DNA from: Prochlorococcus sp. AG-670-N10
Lineage (GTDB): Bacteria; Cyanobacteriota; Cyanobacteriia; PCC-6307; Cyanobiaceae
Reading direction: 5' to 3'
Assembly (NCBI GenBank): GCA_003209065.1
Contig: QCSX01000003.1
Coordinates: 1-64,000 of the forward strand
DNA: 64,000 bases
A program made the translations under genes and the position numbers. The notes beneath the pieces were generated by a model. It worked only from the letters and a program-made list of their open reading frames with translations, was not told where the DNA came from and ran no database searches. Below are positions 19,784 through 29,505 of this stretch, piece after piece (within the stretch, counting starts at the first letter, position 1; each line of letters opens with the position of its first letter).

Positions 19784-20134
19784 TTGGGAAATTATCCGAA
19801 AACTTTAAATGCTTTTGAACTTAATGAATGGTTTAATTCTGAAGATGAAAATCCTATTATTATTGATGTTAGAGAGGATTCAGAACTTGAAATTGCTTGT
19901 TTCCCTAAGGAATTTTTACATTTACCAATAAGTAAAGTTTCGGCAGAGTACGTAAAAACAAAAATTAGTGATGAAAAAGAAAAAAAAATTGTTGTTATAT
20001 GTCATGCCGGTATCAGAAGTTTTAATTTTGGACAATGGTTATTGGATAACAATATCGTAAATGAGATTTGGAATCTTGAAGAGGGTATAGATGGATGGAG
20101 TAAGTATATTGATCAAACAATTCCTAGATATTAG
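19784..20134 (+). CDS. Rhodanese-domain protein
   Basis: A 116-residue single rhodanese domain. The active-site loop CHAGIRSFNFGQWL carries the catalytic Cys in a six-residue loop. The N-terminal IIIDVREDSELEIACF and C-terminal NLEEGIDGWSKYID match the family. Single-domain rhodaneses transfer sulfane sulfur; the acceptor here is unknown. It starts with TTG because a TAA lies two codons upstream in frame and no ATG follows before the conserved domain. The stop abuts the convergent trpB stop. Confidence 0.88.
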   Translation: MGNYPKTLNAFELNEWFNSEDENPIIIDVREDSELEIACFPKEFLHLPISKVSAEYVKTKISDEKEKKIVVICHAGIRSFNFGQWLLDNNIVNEIWNLEEGIDGWSKYIDQTIPRY

Positions 20135-21379
20135 TTACACAATATCCAAAGATGAAGCCACAGTATTAACATCCTTATCCCCTCTACCAGAACAATTAAT
20201 TACTATTTCTGTATCTTTATCTAAGGTAGGACATAATTTTTCTAACCATGCAAAGGCATGAGCTGTTTCGAGCGCAGGGATAATTCCCTCTAGTTCACTA
20301 ACTAGCTTCAAAGCGTCTAAAGCTTCTGTGTCAGTAACAGAACCATATTCTGCTCTACCTATATCTTTTAAATAACTATGTTCAGGACCTACCCCAGGAT
20401 AATCAAGACCTGCACTTATAGAATGTGCTTCTTGTACTTGACCATCCTTATCTTGTAAAAGAAGACTCATTGATCCATGTAAAATTCCTACGGATCCTTT
20501 AGTAATAGTCGCGGCATGTTTTTCAGTATTGACTCCGCTTCCTGCCGCTTCAACTCCAATCAGTCGAACTGATTTTTCTTTTACGAATGGATGAAAAAGA
20601 CCCATTGCATTTGACCCTCCACCTACACAAGCAAGCAAAATGTCAGGTAATGATCCAAATGATTCTAGACATTGTTTTTTAGCTTCTTCTCCTATAACTG
20701 CATGGAAATCTCTAACAATCATTGGGAATGGGTGTGGTCCGGCAACTGAACCCAAAATATAGTGTGTTGTTTCTACATTGGATACCCAATCCCTTATAGC
20801 TTCACTAGTTGCATCTTTAAGAGTTGCAGTACCTGAAGTGACAACTTTAACTTCTGCACCTAAAAGTTTCATCCGAAAGACGTTTAATGATTGTCTTTTT
20901 ATATCTTCTGCCCCCATATAGATAATGCATTTCAAACCAAATCTCGCACATACAGTAGCAGTAGCAACTCCGTGTTGCCCAGCACCTGTTTCTGCAATTA
21001 TTCTTTGTTTACCCATTCTTATCGCTAGTAAAGCTTGACCTAATGCATTATTGATTTTGTGCGCACCAGTATGATTTAGGTCTTCTCTTTTGAGCCATAT
21101 CCTGCAGGTAGATGTTTTTGTTTGGTAATGTTCAGTAAGTCTTTTAGCTTCATATAATGGGGTCTCTCTTCCTACATAAGTTTTCAGCAAATGATTTAAT
21201 TCATTAACAAATTGTTTATCTTTCCATGCATCAGACGCTGCTTCTTCCAGTTCAAAAAGAGCTGGCATTAGTGTCTCAGGGACATATTGGCCTCCATATT
21301 TTCCAAATCTTCCTTCATTTGAAGGTTGATTTAAATCATCATTATTACTTTGATTCTGACGAGAAATTGTACTTACCAA
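20135..21379 (-). CDS. trpB: Tryptophan synthase beta subunit
   Basis: PLP enzyme joining indole and serine to make tryptophan. The 414 residues contain [20 protein letters not shown] near the N-terminus. The PLP lysine segment [20 protein letters not shown] is at about residues 97-116. The phosphate-binding [15 protein letters not shown] and the C-terminal [11 protein letters not shown] are also present. The first 20 residues ([20 protein letters not shown]) are a variable tail. Not next to trpA; the convergent rhodanese ends exactly one base away. Confidence 0.96.
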   Translation of the reverse strand: MVSTISRQNQSNNDDLNQPSNEGRFGKYGGQYVPETLMPALFELEEAASDAWKDKQFVNELNHLLKTYVGRETPLYEAKRLTEHYQTKTSTCRIWLKREDLNHTGAHKINNALGQALLAIRMGKQRIIAETGAGQHGVATATVCARFGLKCIIYMGAEDIKRQSLNVFRMKLLGAEVKVVTSGTATLKDATSEAIRDWVSNVETTHYILGSVAGPHPFPMIVRDFHAVIGEEAKKQCLESFGSLPDILLACVGGGSNAMGLFHPFVKEKSVRLIGVEAAGSGVNTEKHAATITKGSVGILHGSMSLLLQDKDGQVQEAHSISAGLDYPGVGPEHSYLKDIGRAEYGSVTDTEALDALKLVSELEGIIPALETAHAFAWLEKLCPTLDKDTEIVINCSGRGDKDVNTVASSLDIV

Positions 21380-21426
21380 TTTTTTATAGTATAAGTATGG
21401 ACTAACTATAGATTATAAAAAAAATA

Positions 21427-21729
21427 ATGGGGAAAAAAAATTGGATTGAATTTGATAACCAAGAAAATATTTATCAAGAGAAACCTAAAGAAGAGAATTT
21501 TAAAAATATTTCAAAAATAAATATCTCAAAACAAAAAAAGGGTAAAAAAGGTAAAACCATTACTTTAATAAAAGGTTTAGCTATTAGAAATGAAATAGAA
21601 GTTAAGGAATTACTAAAAAAAATGAAAGTTTTTTGTGGTACTGGAGGAACTGTAGTAGGGGAAGATATTCAATTGCAAGGAGATATGGTAAACAAATCAA
21701 TTGAGTTTCTTCGCAAAGAAGGATTTTAA
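21427..21729 (+). CDS. SUI1/YciH-family translation factor-like protein
   Basis: A 100-residue protein whose C-terminal 65 residues form the SUI1/eIF1-like domain: GKTITLIKGLAIRNEIEVKE, MKVFCGTGGTVVGEDIQLQG, VNKSIEFLRKEGF. The first 35 residues are lysine-rich and probably disordered. Bacterial YciH homologues act on initiation fidelity; the role in cyanobacteria is not settled. It starts with ATG divergently from trpB, and cysC follows 52 bp downstream on the same strand. Confidence 0.88.
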   Translation: MGKKNWIEFDNQENIYQEKPKEENFKNISKINISKQKKGKKGKTITLIKGLAIRNEIEVKELLKKMKVFCGTGGTVVGEDIQLQGDMVNKSIEFLRKEGF

Positions 21730-21781
21730 AATTTATGAGTCAAGAGTTAAAATAGATTTCTACTTTTAGAAACATAAAAAG

Positions 21782-22408
21782 ATGACGGAACTAAATCAAA
21801 AAAATTCAGGAAAAAATATAAAATGGCACAATTTAACTATTGATAGAAATAAGTTAGAAAAAATGAGAGGACATAAAGGAATGGTAATTTGGTTTACAGG
21901 TTTATCAGGGTCTGGGAAAAGTACCTTAGCCAATGCAGTTAATGAGGTTTTGCACTTGGATGGTTTTTCAACTTATTTATTAGACGGAGATAATATTAGA
22001 CATGGTTTATGCAAGGATCTTGGATTTTCTGATGAAGATAGGGAAGAAAACATAAGAAGAATTGGAGAAGTAGCTAATTTATTTATGAATGCCGGAATCA
22101 TAACTATTACAGCATTTGTCTCCCCTTTCATTAGTGATAGAAATAAGGTTAGAAAAATTATAGGATCAAAGGATTTTATTGAAGTATATTGCGCTGCAGA
22201 TATTGAAGTATGTGAGAGTAGAGATACTAAAGGTTTATATAAAAAAGCACGTTTAGGACAAATTAAAGAATTTACCGGGATATCTAGTCCCTATGAGGCA
22301 CCTGCAAATCCAGAAATAGTTGTTGATACAGGTTCCTTAGGTTTAAATGATTCTGTTGAAAAAGTTATTAATTATCTTAAAGAACAAAATTTACTTGAAA
22401 GAGTTTAA
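21782..22408 (+). CDS. cysC: Adenylylsulfate (APS) kinase
   Basis: Phosphorylates adenylylsulfate to PAPS in sulfate assimilation. The 208 residues have the P-loop FTGLSGSGKSTLANAV (about residues 38-53). The family motifs LLDGDNIRHGLCKDLGFSDE, RRIGEVANLFMNAG and FVSPFISDR follow, then KEFTGISSPYEAPANPEI. All substrate-binding segments look intact. ATG start after a 52-bp gap from the SUI1 gene. It converges on purE with 15 bp between stops. Confidence 0.95.
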   Translation: MTELNQKNSGKNIKWHNLTIDRNKLEKMRGHKGMVIWFTGLSGSGKSTLANAVNEVLHLDGFSTYLLDGDNIRHGLCKDLGFSDEDREENIRRIGEVANLFMNAGIITITAFVSPFISDRNKVRKIIGSKDFIEVYCAADIEVCESRDTKGLYKKARLGQIKEFTGISSPYEAPANPEIVVDTGSLGLNDSVEKVINYLKEQNLLERV

Positions 22409-22423
22409 TTTATAAAGAATCAT

Positions 22424-22960
22424 TTAGTCAGTTTTCAGATAATTATCAGCCCCAATATCAGACAATTTACTATTTTTAGCTCTTACTTGTGCATGGAGAT
22501 TCTCTCTAAATTTTTTAATTTTTACTCTTAAAGCCTTATCAAATAAACTAAGAATTTGAATTGCTAATAGACCAGCATTTTTTGCACCGTTTATTGCCAC
22601 TGTTGCTACGGGAATCCCTGCAGGCATTTGAATAATTGATAATAGGGAGTCAATTCCTTTTAAAGTTTTACTTTCTACTGGTACGCCTATGATGGGGATA
22701 TATGTGAGTGAAGCTAGCATGCCAGGCAGGTGAGCAGCTCCACCTGCCCCTGCAATAATTACTTTTATATTTTCTGATTCTGCTTTTTTTGCATATTCCA
22801 TCATCTCCATTGGGGTTCTATGTGCGGAAAGTATACAAACATCAGTTTCTATTCCAAATTCATTCAGTATATCAATTGCAGGTTTCAAAGTTTTTAGATC
22901 TGAATCACTTCCCATTACTACAGCAATTTTATAAATATTGCTGGAATTCAAGTCTGACAA
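22424..22960 (-). CDS. purE: N5-carboxyaminoimidazole ribonucleotide mutase
   Basis: Class I PurE of purine biosynthesis, 178 residues. Motifs are [14 protein letters not shown]-like ([16 protein letters not shown]), [13 protein letters not shown] with the catalytic His, and [16 protein letters not shown], then [19 protein letters not shown]. The start is TTG at 22960; a second TTG lies three codons in. It is transcribed divergently from chlM across a 91-bp spacer containing a TATAAT and a GC-rich hairpin. Confidence 0.94.
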   Translation of the reverse strand: MSDLNSSNIYKIAVVMGSDSDLKTLKPAIDILNEFGIETDVCILSAHRTPMEMMEYAKKAESENIKVIIAGAGGAAHLPGMLASLTYIPIIGVPVESKTLKGIDSLLSIIQMPAGIPVATVAINGAKNAGLLAIQILSLFDKALRVKIKKFRENLHAQVRAKNSKLSDIGADNYLKTD

Positions 22961-22982
22961 AATAACAAATCAATTCTTTTCT

Positions 22983-22988
22983 TATAAT
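22983..22988 (+). promoter_or_regulatory. Perfect TATAAT -10 element, candidate chlM promoter
   Basis: TATAAT lies 64 bp upstream of the chlM ATG in the divergent purE-chlM spacer. No -35 hexamer is recognisable at the usual spacing, which is common in this group. Because TTATAA is symmetric, a weaker element on the opposite strand cannot be excluded for purE. Confidence 0.35.
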
Positions 22989-22991
22989 GAC

Positions 22992-23009
22992 GCGCAATTA
23001 CTTGTGCGC
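22992..23009. repeat. GC-rich inverted repeat in the purE-chlM divergent spacer
   Basis: GCGCA (22992-22996) and TGCGC (23005-23009) form a five-base stem with an eight-base loop. It stands out in an otherwise very AT-rich spacer. It begins four bases after the TATAAT and would lie at or just inside the 5' end of a chlM transcript. A CTAG-TTAG-CTAG repeat follows directly. It could be a regulator site or 5'-UTR stem; nothing in the sequence decides between these. Confidence 0.35.
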
Positions 23010-23051
23010 TAGTTAGCTAGTATTAAAAAGACTAATTTTGTATGAATTGTT

Positions 23052-23753
23052 ATGTCGTCTAATAAAAATCTTGAAAAAAGTGAAGTTAGGGAGTATTTCA
23101 ATGGGACTGGTTTTGATCGATGGAGAAAAATCTATAGTAAATCAGAAGAAATCAATACAGTACAGAAAAATATTAGAAAAGGTCATCAAAAGACTGTCGA
23201 TGATGTCGTTTCATACGTAAAAAATTATCCTGAATTAACAAGTAAGACTTTTTGTGATGCTGGTTGCGGTGTTGGAAGTTTAGCTATTCCTTTACTAAGA
23301 CTGGGTATTAAAGATTTACAGGTTAGTGACATATCTTCTGAAATGATTAAAGAAACAAAGAAACGTATCAATGAATTAGGTTTAAGTCAAAGAAAAGTTA
23401 AATTTTTAACTAGTGATCTTGAACAGTTAAAAGGGTTATTTGATGTCGTCATTTGTTTAGATGTATTTATTCATTACCAGCAACCAGTTGCTGAAGAAAT
23501 GGTGAGACATTTATGTGACTTGAGTAAAGAGAAGCTAATAGTTAGTTTTGCCCCTTATACACCAATATTGGCAATGTTAAAGAATATTGGAAAGTTGTTT
23601 CCCGGGCCAAGTAAAACTACTAGAGCTTATACATTAAGAGAAAAAGGGATTATTAATGCTGCTAATGAAAAAGGTTTTATTGTAGTTCAAAAGAAATTAA
23701 ATCAAGCTCCATTTTATTTTTCCAAATTAATTGAGTTTAAGAAAGTTAAATAA
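23052..23753 (+). CDS. chlM: Magnesium-protoporphyrin IX methyltransferase
   Basis: Methylates the C13 propionate of Mg-protoporphyrin IX using SAM, in chlorophyll synthesis. The 233 residues begin with the ChlM-typical EVREYFNGTGFDRWRKIYS. The SAM-binding motif FCDAGCGVGSLAIPLL follows at about residues 67-82, then LDVFIHYQQ and FAPYTPILAMLKNIGKLFPG. The ATG at 23052 is preferred over an overlapping out-of-frame ORF at 23038. It ends two bases before the convergent response-regulator stop. Confidence 0.95.
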   Translation: MSSNKNLEKSEVREYFNGTGFDRWRKIYSKSEEINTVQKNIRKGHQKTVDDVVSYVKNYPELTSKTFCDAGCGVGSLAIPLLRLGIKDLQVSDISSEMIKETKKRINELGLSQRKVKFLTSDLEQLKGLFDVVICLDVFIHYQQPVAEEMVRHLCDLSKEKLIVSFAPYTPILAMLKNIGKLFPGPSKTTRAYTLREKGIINAANEKGFIVVQKKLNQAPFYFSKLIEFKKVK

Positions 23754-23754
23754 A

Positions 23755-24483
23755 TTATTTTACTAAGTGATTTTCAAGTGCATAACGGACTAATTCGGTT
23801 CTGCTAGATGTACTTGTTTTTATAAAAAGCCTGCTTACATACTTTTCAACATTTCTAATAGAGGTTTCAAGTTTTCTGGCAATTTCTTTATTCATAAGGC
23901 CTTCTGCAACAAGTTGAAGTACGCTTGCTTCTCTTGGCGTAAAACTTGGAATATCTATAGAATTTTCTTGATTGAGTGGATTCTGATCTGTAAGCATAGA
24001 TTTTATTTCAGTGATCTGTTTTGCCATTTTACTAACATCAATATCAGCAAATCGGGCCGCCTCTTTGAGTAATCGCTCTTGCCTATTAATTACATTTTTA
24101 ACTCTTGCAGATAATTCATCTGGATCAAAGGGTTTAGAAATATAATCATCAATACCTGCAAGATATCCTTGGGTTCTGTCTAAAGTCATTCCCTTTGCTG
24201 TAAGGAAAATAACTGGAGTACCTCCTAGCTTTTCATCTCCTCTTATTTTTTCTAATAAAGCATAACCATTTGATCTAGGCATCATAATATCGCTAATAAT
24301 TAAATCTGGGAAAATTGTTTGAGCTTTTTCCCATCCATCCTCTCCGTCAACCGCAATAAAAATTTCAAATCCTTCGTCTTCGAGAAATGTTTTTACAGCT
24401 GTTCTTAAACCAGGCTCATCATCTACCAACAATATTTTTGATTTTCTTATTGCTTCATTATTTGTCTGATTAGTGTCATTCAT
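23755..24483 (-). CDS. NarL/LuxR-type two-component response regulator
   Basis: A 242-residue regulator with an N-terminal receiver domain (residues 15-130; acidic pocket DDE at 21-23, phosphoacceptor D65 in LIISDIMMP, Lys in DDYISKPFDPDE). A linker and then a C-terminal LuxR helix-turn-helix follow (FTPREASVLQLVAEGLMNKE, LETSIRNVEKYVSRLF). The layout resembles the plastid/cyanobacterial Ycf29 group, but I cannot fix orthology or targets by eye. No sensor kinase is adjacent. It is divergent from the cysteine desulfurase gene. Confidence 0.88.
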   Translation of the reverse strand: MNDTNQTNNEAIRKSKILLVDDEPGLRTAVKTFLEDEGFEIFIAVDGEDGWEKAQTIFPDLIISDIMMPRSNGYALLEKIRGDEKLGGTPVIFLTAKGMTLDRTQGYLAGIDDYISKPFDPDELSARVKNVINRQERLLKEAARFADIDVSKMAKQITEIKSMLTDQNPLNQENSIDIPSFTPREASVLQLVAEGLMNKEIARKLETSIRNVEKYVSRLFIKTSTSSRTELVRYALENHLVK

Positions 24484-24539
24484 TTTTTTAATTTTGAATT
24501 AAATTTTCTTTAGCCTAATGATAATTTTATATACTAAAT

Positions 24540-25688
24540 ATGATGCTTTCAACTCCTATACTACTAGATTATCAATCCTCAACCCCTTGCTTAGAGGATG
24601 TTGTGAATTCTATGACACCTTATTGGAGTGAAATATTTTCTAATCCCTCGAGTAAATCAAATTTAGCAGGCATTAATGCAAGTGCCATATTAGAAGTCTC
24701 AAGAGAAAAAATACAGGAATATTTATTTCTAAAGAAAAAGAAAGTAATTTTTACTAGTGGAGCAACAGAATCTAACAATTTGGCTTTGCTGGGTTATGCA
24801 AGGAAACATTATAAAGAAACAGAAAATTATGGTCATATTATTACTCTAAAAACTGAGCATAAAGCTGTTTTAGAGCCCTTAGATCAATTAAGAAAAGAGG
24901 GATTTCATATTACTGAAATTAGTCCAGAAAAAGATGGTTTAGTTTCAGAAGAGAAATTTGTTAGCTGTATAAGAGATGATACATTTTTGGTAAGTATCAT
25001 GATGGCAAATAACGAAATAGGAGTTATTCAGCCTTTAAAAGAAATTTCAGAAATATGTAGTTCAAGGGATATAATTATGCATTCTGATTTTGCTCAATGT
25101 CTAGGCTTTCTAGAGTTTGATAGCCTTGACTCAGTAGCAAATATGTTAACAATAAGCTCCCATAAAATATATGGTCCTAAAGGGGTAGGAATACTTTTGA
25201 TTGATAAAGATATTGAGCTGCAGCCTTTAGTTTTAGGAGGAGGACAAGAATTTGGTTTAAGACCAGGAACATTGCCATTACCTTTGATAGTAGGGTTTAC
25301 TAAAGCAATAGAAATAGCAGTTTTAAATCAAAAAAAGAATATTCAGAAATTTCTTTTTCATAGAGACAAACTTTTGAAGGGATTATTAGATAATAATTCT
25401 GGAGTGGAAATTAACGGGTCAATGAAAGAAAGATTACCTCATAATTTGAATCTGACCGTACTTGATGTTAACGGTTCCAAATTACATAAAAGTTTGAAAT
25501 CTAAAATAATCTGTTCTAGTGGGTCAGCGTGCAGTAATGGTGAGCCTTCTCATGTATTACTCGCTTTAGGAAGATCTTTTAAAGAAGCAGAGGCTTCATT
25601 AAGATTAAGTATTGGTTTGATGACTACTATAGAAGACATAGAAAAATCAATTGAGATAATTACAGATTCTATTAAATTATTACGCTGA
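24540..25688 (+). CDS. Cysteine desulfurase (NifS/IscS-like)
   Basis: PLP enzyme that mobilises sulfur from cysteine for Fe-S clusters and tRNA thiolation. The 382 residues include YQSSTPCLEDVV at the N-terminus, FTSGATESNNLALLG, and the PLP lysine segment ISSHKIYGPKGVGIL (about residues 200-214). The mobile catalytic-Cys loop SSGSACSNGEPSHVLLAL is near residue 325. The short active-site loop points to the IscS/NifS class rather than SufS. The gene starts ATGATG, so either methionine could be used. No other Fe-S assembly gene is adjacent. Confidence 0.9.
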   Translation: MMLSTPILLDYQSSTPCLEDVVNSMTPYWSEIFSNPSSKSNLAGINASAILEVSREKIQEYLFLKKKKVIFTSGATESNNLALLGYARKHYKETENYGHIITLKTEHKAVLEPLDQLRKEGFHITEISPEKDGLVSEEKFVSCIRDDTFLVSIMMANNEIGVIQPLKEISEICSSRDIIMHSDFAQCLGFLEFDSLDSVANMLTISSHKIYGPKGVGILLIDKDIELQPLVLGGGQEFGLRPGTLPLPLIVGFTKAIEIAVLNQKKNIQKFLFHRDKLLKGLLDNNSGVEINGSMKERLPHNLNLTVLDVNGSKLHKSLKSKIICSSGSACSNGEPSHVLLALGRSFKEAEASLRLSIGLMTTIEDIEKSIEIITDSIKLLR

Positions 25689-25696
25689 AATATTAA

Positions 25697-26599
25697 CTAT
25701 TTTAATTGGGCAATTCTTAATTTTGCGCTTCGAGATCTTTTATTATTTTCAATTTCTTTTTCATTTGGTGTAATTGGTTTTTTTGTGAGATTTTTTAATC
25801 TTTCATCACCCTTAAAAGAATTTTTCACCAGCCGATCTTCTATTGAATGAAAGCTAATAATTGAAATTATTCCCCCAGGTAATAGCCAATTTGGAGAAAT
25901 ATCTAAGAATTTTTCTAGGGCTTCGATTTCTTTATTTACAGCAATTCTTAGTGCTTGAAATGTTCTAGTCGCTGGATGAATTTTTCGATATCTTTGTTTG
26001 GGTGGGAAACAACCAGCAATGGAATAGGCTAAATCTTTTGTACCCGAATATTTGCCTTTTTCTTTTAAATCTTTTTTGATTCTCCTAGAAATCTTTCGTG
26101 ATAATCTTTCATCACCAAATTTAAAAATTAAATTAGCCAGATCTTTTTCACTTAAAGTCTCAATTAAGTTCTCTGCATTCATCTCAAGCAAAGGATTCAT
26201 TCGCATATCTAAAGGCCCATCTTTTTGAAAACTAAATCCTCTTTGTGGGTTATCTATCTGATTACTATTGACTCCAAGGTCTGCTATTACAAAAGAAACT
26301 TTTTCTTTTGGCTCAAAGTTCGCAAAATTTGAGGGAAGTATTTCAATCCTCGATTTAAATTCTTCAAGCTTGATAAATGCTGACTTTCTTGCGAATGGAT
26401 CATGATCTAGTCCAATTATTTTTAAATCAGGATATTTTTTTAATAATTGATATGAGTGGCCTCCACCACCTAAAGTTGCATCTATCGCAGTTAGTTTATT
26501 GTCTGATATTAACGGATATTGATCTACAGAAACTAAAATTTCATCTGTCATCACTGACTTATGATTGAATAAAGATGAATCAGAAAGGTCAGTTTGCAT
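25697..26599 (-). CDS. rsmH: 16S rRNA (cytosine-1402 N4)-methyltransferase
   Basis: The MraW/RsmH methyltransferase, acting on the ribosomal P site. The 300 residues start with HKSVMTDEILVSV. SAM motif I follows as AIDATLGGGGHSYQLLKKYP, then IGLDHDPFA, FVIADLGVNSNQID and GFSFQKDGPLDMRMNP. The C-terminus shows the family tail RSRSAKLRIAQLK. Not in a dcw cluster, as usual for cyanobacteria. It is divergent from ndhH with a 38-bp spacer and converges on the desulfurase with 8 bp between stops. Confidence 0.95.
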   Translation of the reverse strand: MQTDLSDSSLFNHKSVMTDEILVSVDQYPLISDNKLTAIDATLGGGGHSYQLLKKYPDLKIIGLDHDPFARKSAFIKLEEFKSRIEILPSNFANFEPKEKVSFVIADLGVNSNQIDNPQRGFSFQKDGPLDMRMNPLLEMNAENLIETLSEKDLANLIFKFGDERLSRKISRRIKKDLKEKGKYSGTKDLAYSIAGCFPPKQRYRKIHPATRTFQALRIAVNKEIEALEKFLDISPNWLLPGGIISIISFHSIEDRLVKNSFKGDERLKNLTKKPITPNEKEIENNKRSRSAKLRIAQLK

Positions 26600-26637
26600 A
26601 ACTTTCTACTAAGATTTAAATAGAGGTTAAATTATTA

Positions 26638-27825
26638 ATGGCTCAACTAGAGACTAGAACAGAACCGATGGTGGTCAACTTTGGCCCTCATCATCCATCT
26701 ATGCATGGAGTTTTAAGGTTAGTTGTAACCCTTGATGGTGAGAATGTAATAGATTGTGAGCCCGTAATTGGATATTTGCATAGAGGGATGGAAAAGATTG
26801 CCGAAAATAGGACAAACGTTATGTATGTACCTTATGTAAGCAGAATGGATTATGCAGCCGGAATGTTTTATGAAGCTATTGTAGTAAATGCACCAGAAAG
26901 ATTGGCGAATATTGTTGTACCTAAAAGAGCCAGTTATATAAGAGTTTTAATGTTGGAGCTCAATAGAATTGCAAATCATCTTTTATGGCTAGGTCCGTTT
27001 CTAGCAGATGTAGGAGCTCAAACTCCATTCTTTTATATCTTTAGAGAAAGAGAAATGATTTATGACCTTTGGGAAGCTGCTACTGGACAAAGATTGATAA
27101 ATAATAATTTTTTTAGAATAGGAGGTGTGGCTTGTGATTTGCCTTACGGATGGTTAGAAAAATGCATAGATTTTTGTGATTGGTTTTCTCCAAAGATTGA
27201 TGAATATGAAAAACTAATAACAAATAATCCTATATTTAAAAAACGAATTGAAGGTCTTGGAACTATCGAAAGAGATCAAGCAATTAATTGGTCACTTTCT
27301 GGACCAATGCTTAGGGCCTCTGGAGTCTCTTGGGATTTGAGAAAAGTTGATAGTTATGAATGTTATGACGATTTTGAATGGGAAATTGCTTCAGAAAAAG
27401 AAGGTGATTGTTATGCCAGATATCGAGTAAGAGTTCAAGAAATGAGACAATCATTAAAAATTATTCGTCAAGCTTGCGAAATGATTCCTGGAGGCCCAAC
27501 AGAAAATTTAGAAGCTAAACGTATGGCTACAGAAGATAAAAAGAGTGAAATATTTGGCATGGATTATCAATATGTAGCTAAGAAAGTTGCGCCAACCTTT
27601 AAGATCCCTAATGGAGAATTATATACAAGATTAGAATCTGGGAAAGGTGAAATAGGAGTTTTTATTCAAGGAAATAATGAAGTTACACCATGGAGATTTA
27701 AAATTAGAGCTGCTGATTTAAATAATCTTCAAATATTGCCTCATATTCTAAAGGGAGCAAAGATAGCTGATATTATGGCAATCCTTGGCTCAATAGACGT
27801 CATTATGGGTTCTGTAGACAGGTAA
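26638..27825 (+). CDS. ndhH: NAD(P)H-quinone oxidoreductase subunit H (49-kDa/NuoD-like)
   Basis: Forms the quinone-reduction site at the junction of the hydrophilic and membrane arms. The 395 residues contain [35 protein letters not shown], the FGEAATGQR-like segment [20 protein letters not shown], and a C-terminal [12 protein letters not shown]. The quinone-binding His of GPHHPSMHG is intact. It is separate from the ndhAIGE cluster and is followed after 8 bp by a thioesterase gene of the phylloquinone pathway. Confidence 0.97.
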   Translation: MAQLETRTEPMVVNFGPHHPSMHGVLRLVVTLDGENVIDCEPVIGYLHRGMEKIAENRTNVMYVPYVSRMDYAAGMFYEAIVVNAPERLANIVVPKRASYIRVLMLELNRIANHLLWLGPFLADVGAQTPFFYIFREREMIYDLWEAATGQRLINNNFFRIGGVACDLPYGWLEKCIDFCDWFSPKIDEYEKLITNNPIFKKRIEGLGTIERDQAINWSLSGPMLRASGVSWDLRKVDSYECYDDFEWEIASEKEGDCYARYRVRVQEMRQSLKIIRQACEMIPGGPTENLEAKRMATEDKKSEIFGMDYQYVAKKVAPTFKIPNGELYTRLESGKGEIGVFIQGNNEVTPWRFKIRAADLNNLQILPHILKGAKIADIMAILGSIDVIMGSVDR

Positions 27826-27833
27826 ACCTTTTA

Positions 27834-28286
27834 ATGAAACCCAAAAAATGGTTGATTTTAAAAAGGAAAGTAAGGTTTGGTGATTGTGACTCTGCAGGAG
27901 TGATACATTTTCACAACCTTTTAAGATGGGCTCATGAAAGTTGGGAAGAAAGCATAGATATATATGGTATTCCTCATCAGGATATTTTTCCGGATGATAA
28001 TTCCCATAAAAATCATATTATATGTCCAATAGTTAATTGCGAAGCAAATTTTCTATCACCTATTAAGATTGGCGATTTACTTTCAATTAAGATATTCCCA
28101 AAAAAAATTAATAATCACTTATTTCAAGTAAATACATTTTTTTTAAAAGATGAAATTAATGTCGCAGAAGGGAAAATTATCCATTGTTCTTTAGATGTTG
28201 ATTCAAAATTGAAAGTTAAATTACCTGATCAACTGGAGAGGTGGATAGAGGCTTCCAATATAAATACTAATTTAAAAGAGTGTTAA
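27834..28286 (+). CDS. Hotdog thioesterase, probable 1,4-dihydroxy-2-naphthoyl-CoA hydrolase
   Basis: A 150-residue 4-hydroxybenzoyl-CoA-thioesterase-like hotdog protein. The motif [20 protein letters not shown] (residues 14-33) carries the catalytic Asp of this group. Cyanobacterial homologues hydrolyse DHNA-CoA in phylloquinone synthesis. The specific assignment is supported by the men genes immediately downstream, but the sequence alone shows only a thioesterase. It starts 8 bp after ndhH and converges on menE with 10 bp between stops. Confidence 0.85.
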   Translation: MKPKKWLILKRKVRFGDCDSAGVIHFHNLLRWAHESWEESIDIYGIPHQDIFPDDNSHKNHIICPIVNCEANFLSPIKIGDLLSIKIFPKKINNHLFQVNTFFLKDEINVAEGKIIHCSLDVDSKLKVKLPDQLERWIEASNINTNLKEC

Positions 28287-28296
28287 TTATCATGAG

Positions 28297-29505
28297 CTAC
28301 TTTTTTTTAAATGTGAAATTAGATTTTTTAATATAATTTGGTTGATTTTTACCAATAATCCAGGTTTCAGGCCTCTCATGTTTTGGCCAATTTTTAGAAA
28401 AGTTTTTTAATAGTTTTAATGAATATTCAATATTTTTTTTACTAGTTTGTTTTTTGAAATCAATGATGATTTCAATTTTATTTCCCCATTCTTTATTAGG
28501 GATATTTGAAATCATAAAATTTTCTATTGGAATTTTTTCCTTTAAGATGAATTCACTTAGTCGTAATTTAATTAATTCTGGAAAAACTATTTCACCTCCA
28601 GAATTAAAAGCATTATCTATTCTTCTAATAAATTTTAGATAAAAAGAATTATTCAATTCTTGGATCTCTCCCAAATCACTACTTTCCCACCAACCATTTT
28701 TATCTTTGAAATTTTTAGTTTTAGAAGATTCAAGCAATTCAATTCCAATTCTTTCTGATTTGATTTTGATTAAACCTTTTTTACTAATTCTTAAATTTAT
28801 ATCACATAGTATTTCTCCTGAATTATCAAGCCCTTCTAAAAATTCCTTAGGTTTTAAGCTTGTAACCATAGCTGCAGTTTCAGTTGATCCGTAACAGGGA
28901 GCTAAATTTATTTTTTCTACTCTGCACTTTCGAGAAGTTTCACTAGATATGGATGCCCCTCCAATCCAAATTAAATCAAAAATCTTTAACCAATTAATCC
29001 CATCTTTTTCAGATAAAAGTCTTTTTAATTGTGTTGGAACTAATGATGTTATGAGGTGTTGTCTTTCTTTTTTTACCCCCTTAGTAAAGACTAATAATTC
29101 CTTTGTTTTTTTAATTAATGTAGGAGAAATATTTATATAGTCACAACTCCATGTTTCGCTTCTAAATATGGGCATTAATCCACTGATATGATTCAAAGGT
29201 AAAGTATTAAAAATTAAACAGTTTTGTAATTTAAATCCTTGCTTTTCAAGCCAAATTCCAGATGCCTTAGCAGATAAATTGAGATTTTCTAAACTATGTA
29301 TACATTTTCTAGGCTTTCCACTACTGCCACTACTATTTAAGATAATTGCAGGGCCATTTATATCAATAATCTCTAATTTTTCTTCGGTCTTATAAGATTT
29401 ATTTTTTATATAAGTTATTTTTTTATCCTTTATATTTTCAAGAATTTTTTTAATGGATTCTTTTTCATTATTCTCAACTTCAATAATATGAATTTTATTT
29501 TTCAT
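28297..29505 (-). CDS. menE: o-Succinylbenzoate-CoA ligase
   Basis: Adenylate-forming ligase activating o-succinylbenzoate in phylloquinone synthesis. The AMP-binding P-loop ILNSSGSSGKPRKCIHS is near residue 75, ISSETSRKCR and LAPCYGSTETAAMVTSL follow, and GWWESSDLGEI is near the C-terminus. It is short for the superfamily (about 400 residues), as usual for cyanobacterial MenE. The track starts at 29517, but the ATG at 29505 overlaps the menC stop as ATGA, which I prefer. It is the distal gene of menA-menC-menE. Confidence 0.9.
   Translation of the reverse strand: MKNKIHIIEVENNEKESIKKILENIKDKKITYIKNKSYKTEEKLEIIDINGPAIILNSSGSSGKPRKCIHSLENLNLSAKASGIWLEKQGFKLQNCLIFNTLPLNHISGLMPIFRSETWSCDYINISPTLIKKTKELLVFTKGVKKERQHLITSLVPTQLKRLLSEKDGINWLKIFDLIWIGGASISSETSRKCRVEKINLAPCYGSTETAAMVTSLKPKEFLEGLDNSGEILCDINLRISKKGLIKIKSERIGIELLESSKTKNFKDKNGWWESSDLGEIQELNNSFYLKFIRRIDNAFNSGGEIVFPELIKLRLSEFILKEKIPIENFMISNIPNKEWGNKIEIIIDFKKQTSKKNIEYSLKLLKNFSKNWPKHERPETWIIGKNQPNYIKKSNFTFKKK

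Noticed and set aside
23038-23220. 60-residue ORF starting before chlM
   Set aside because: Out of frame with, and overlapping, the clear ChlM N-terminus; no protein family signal.
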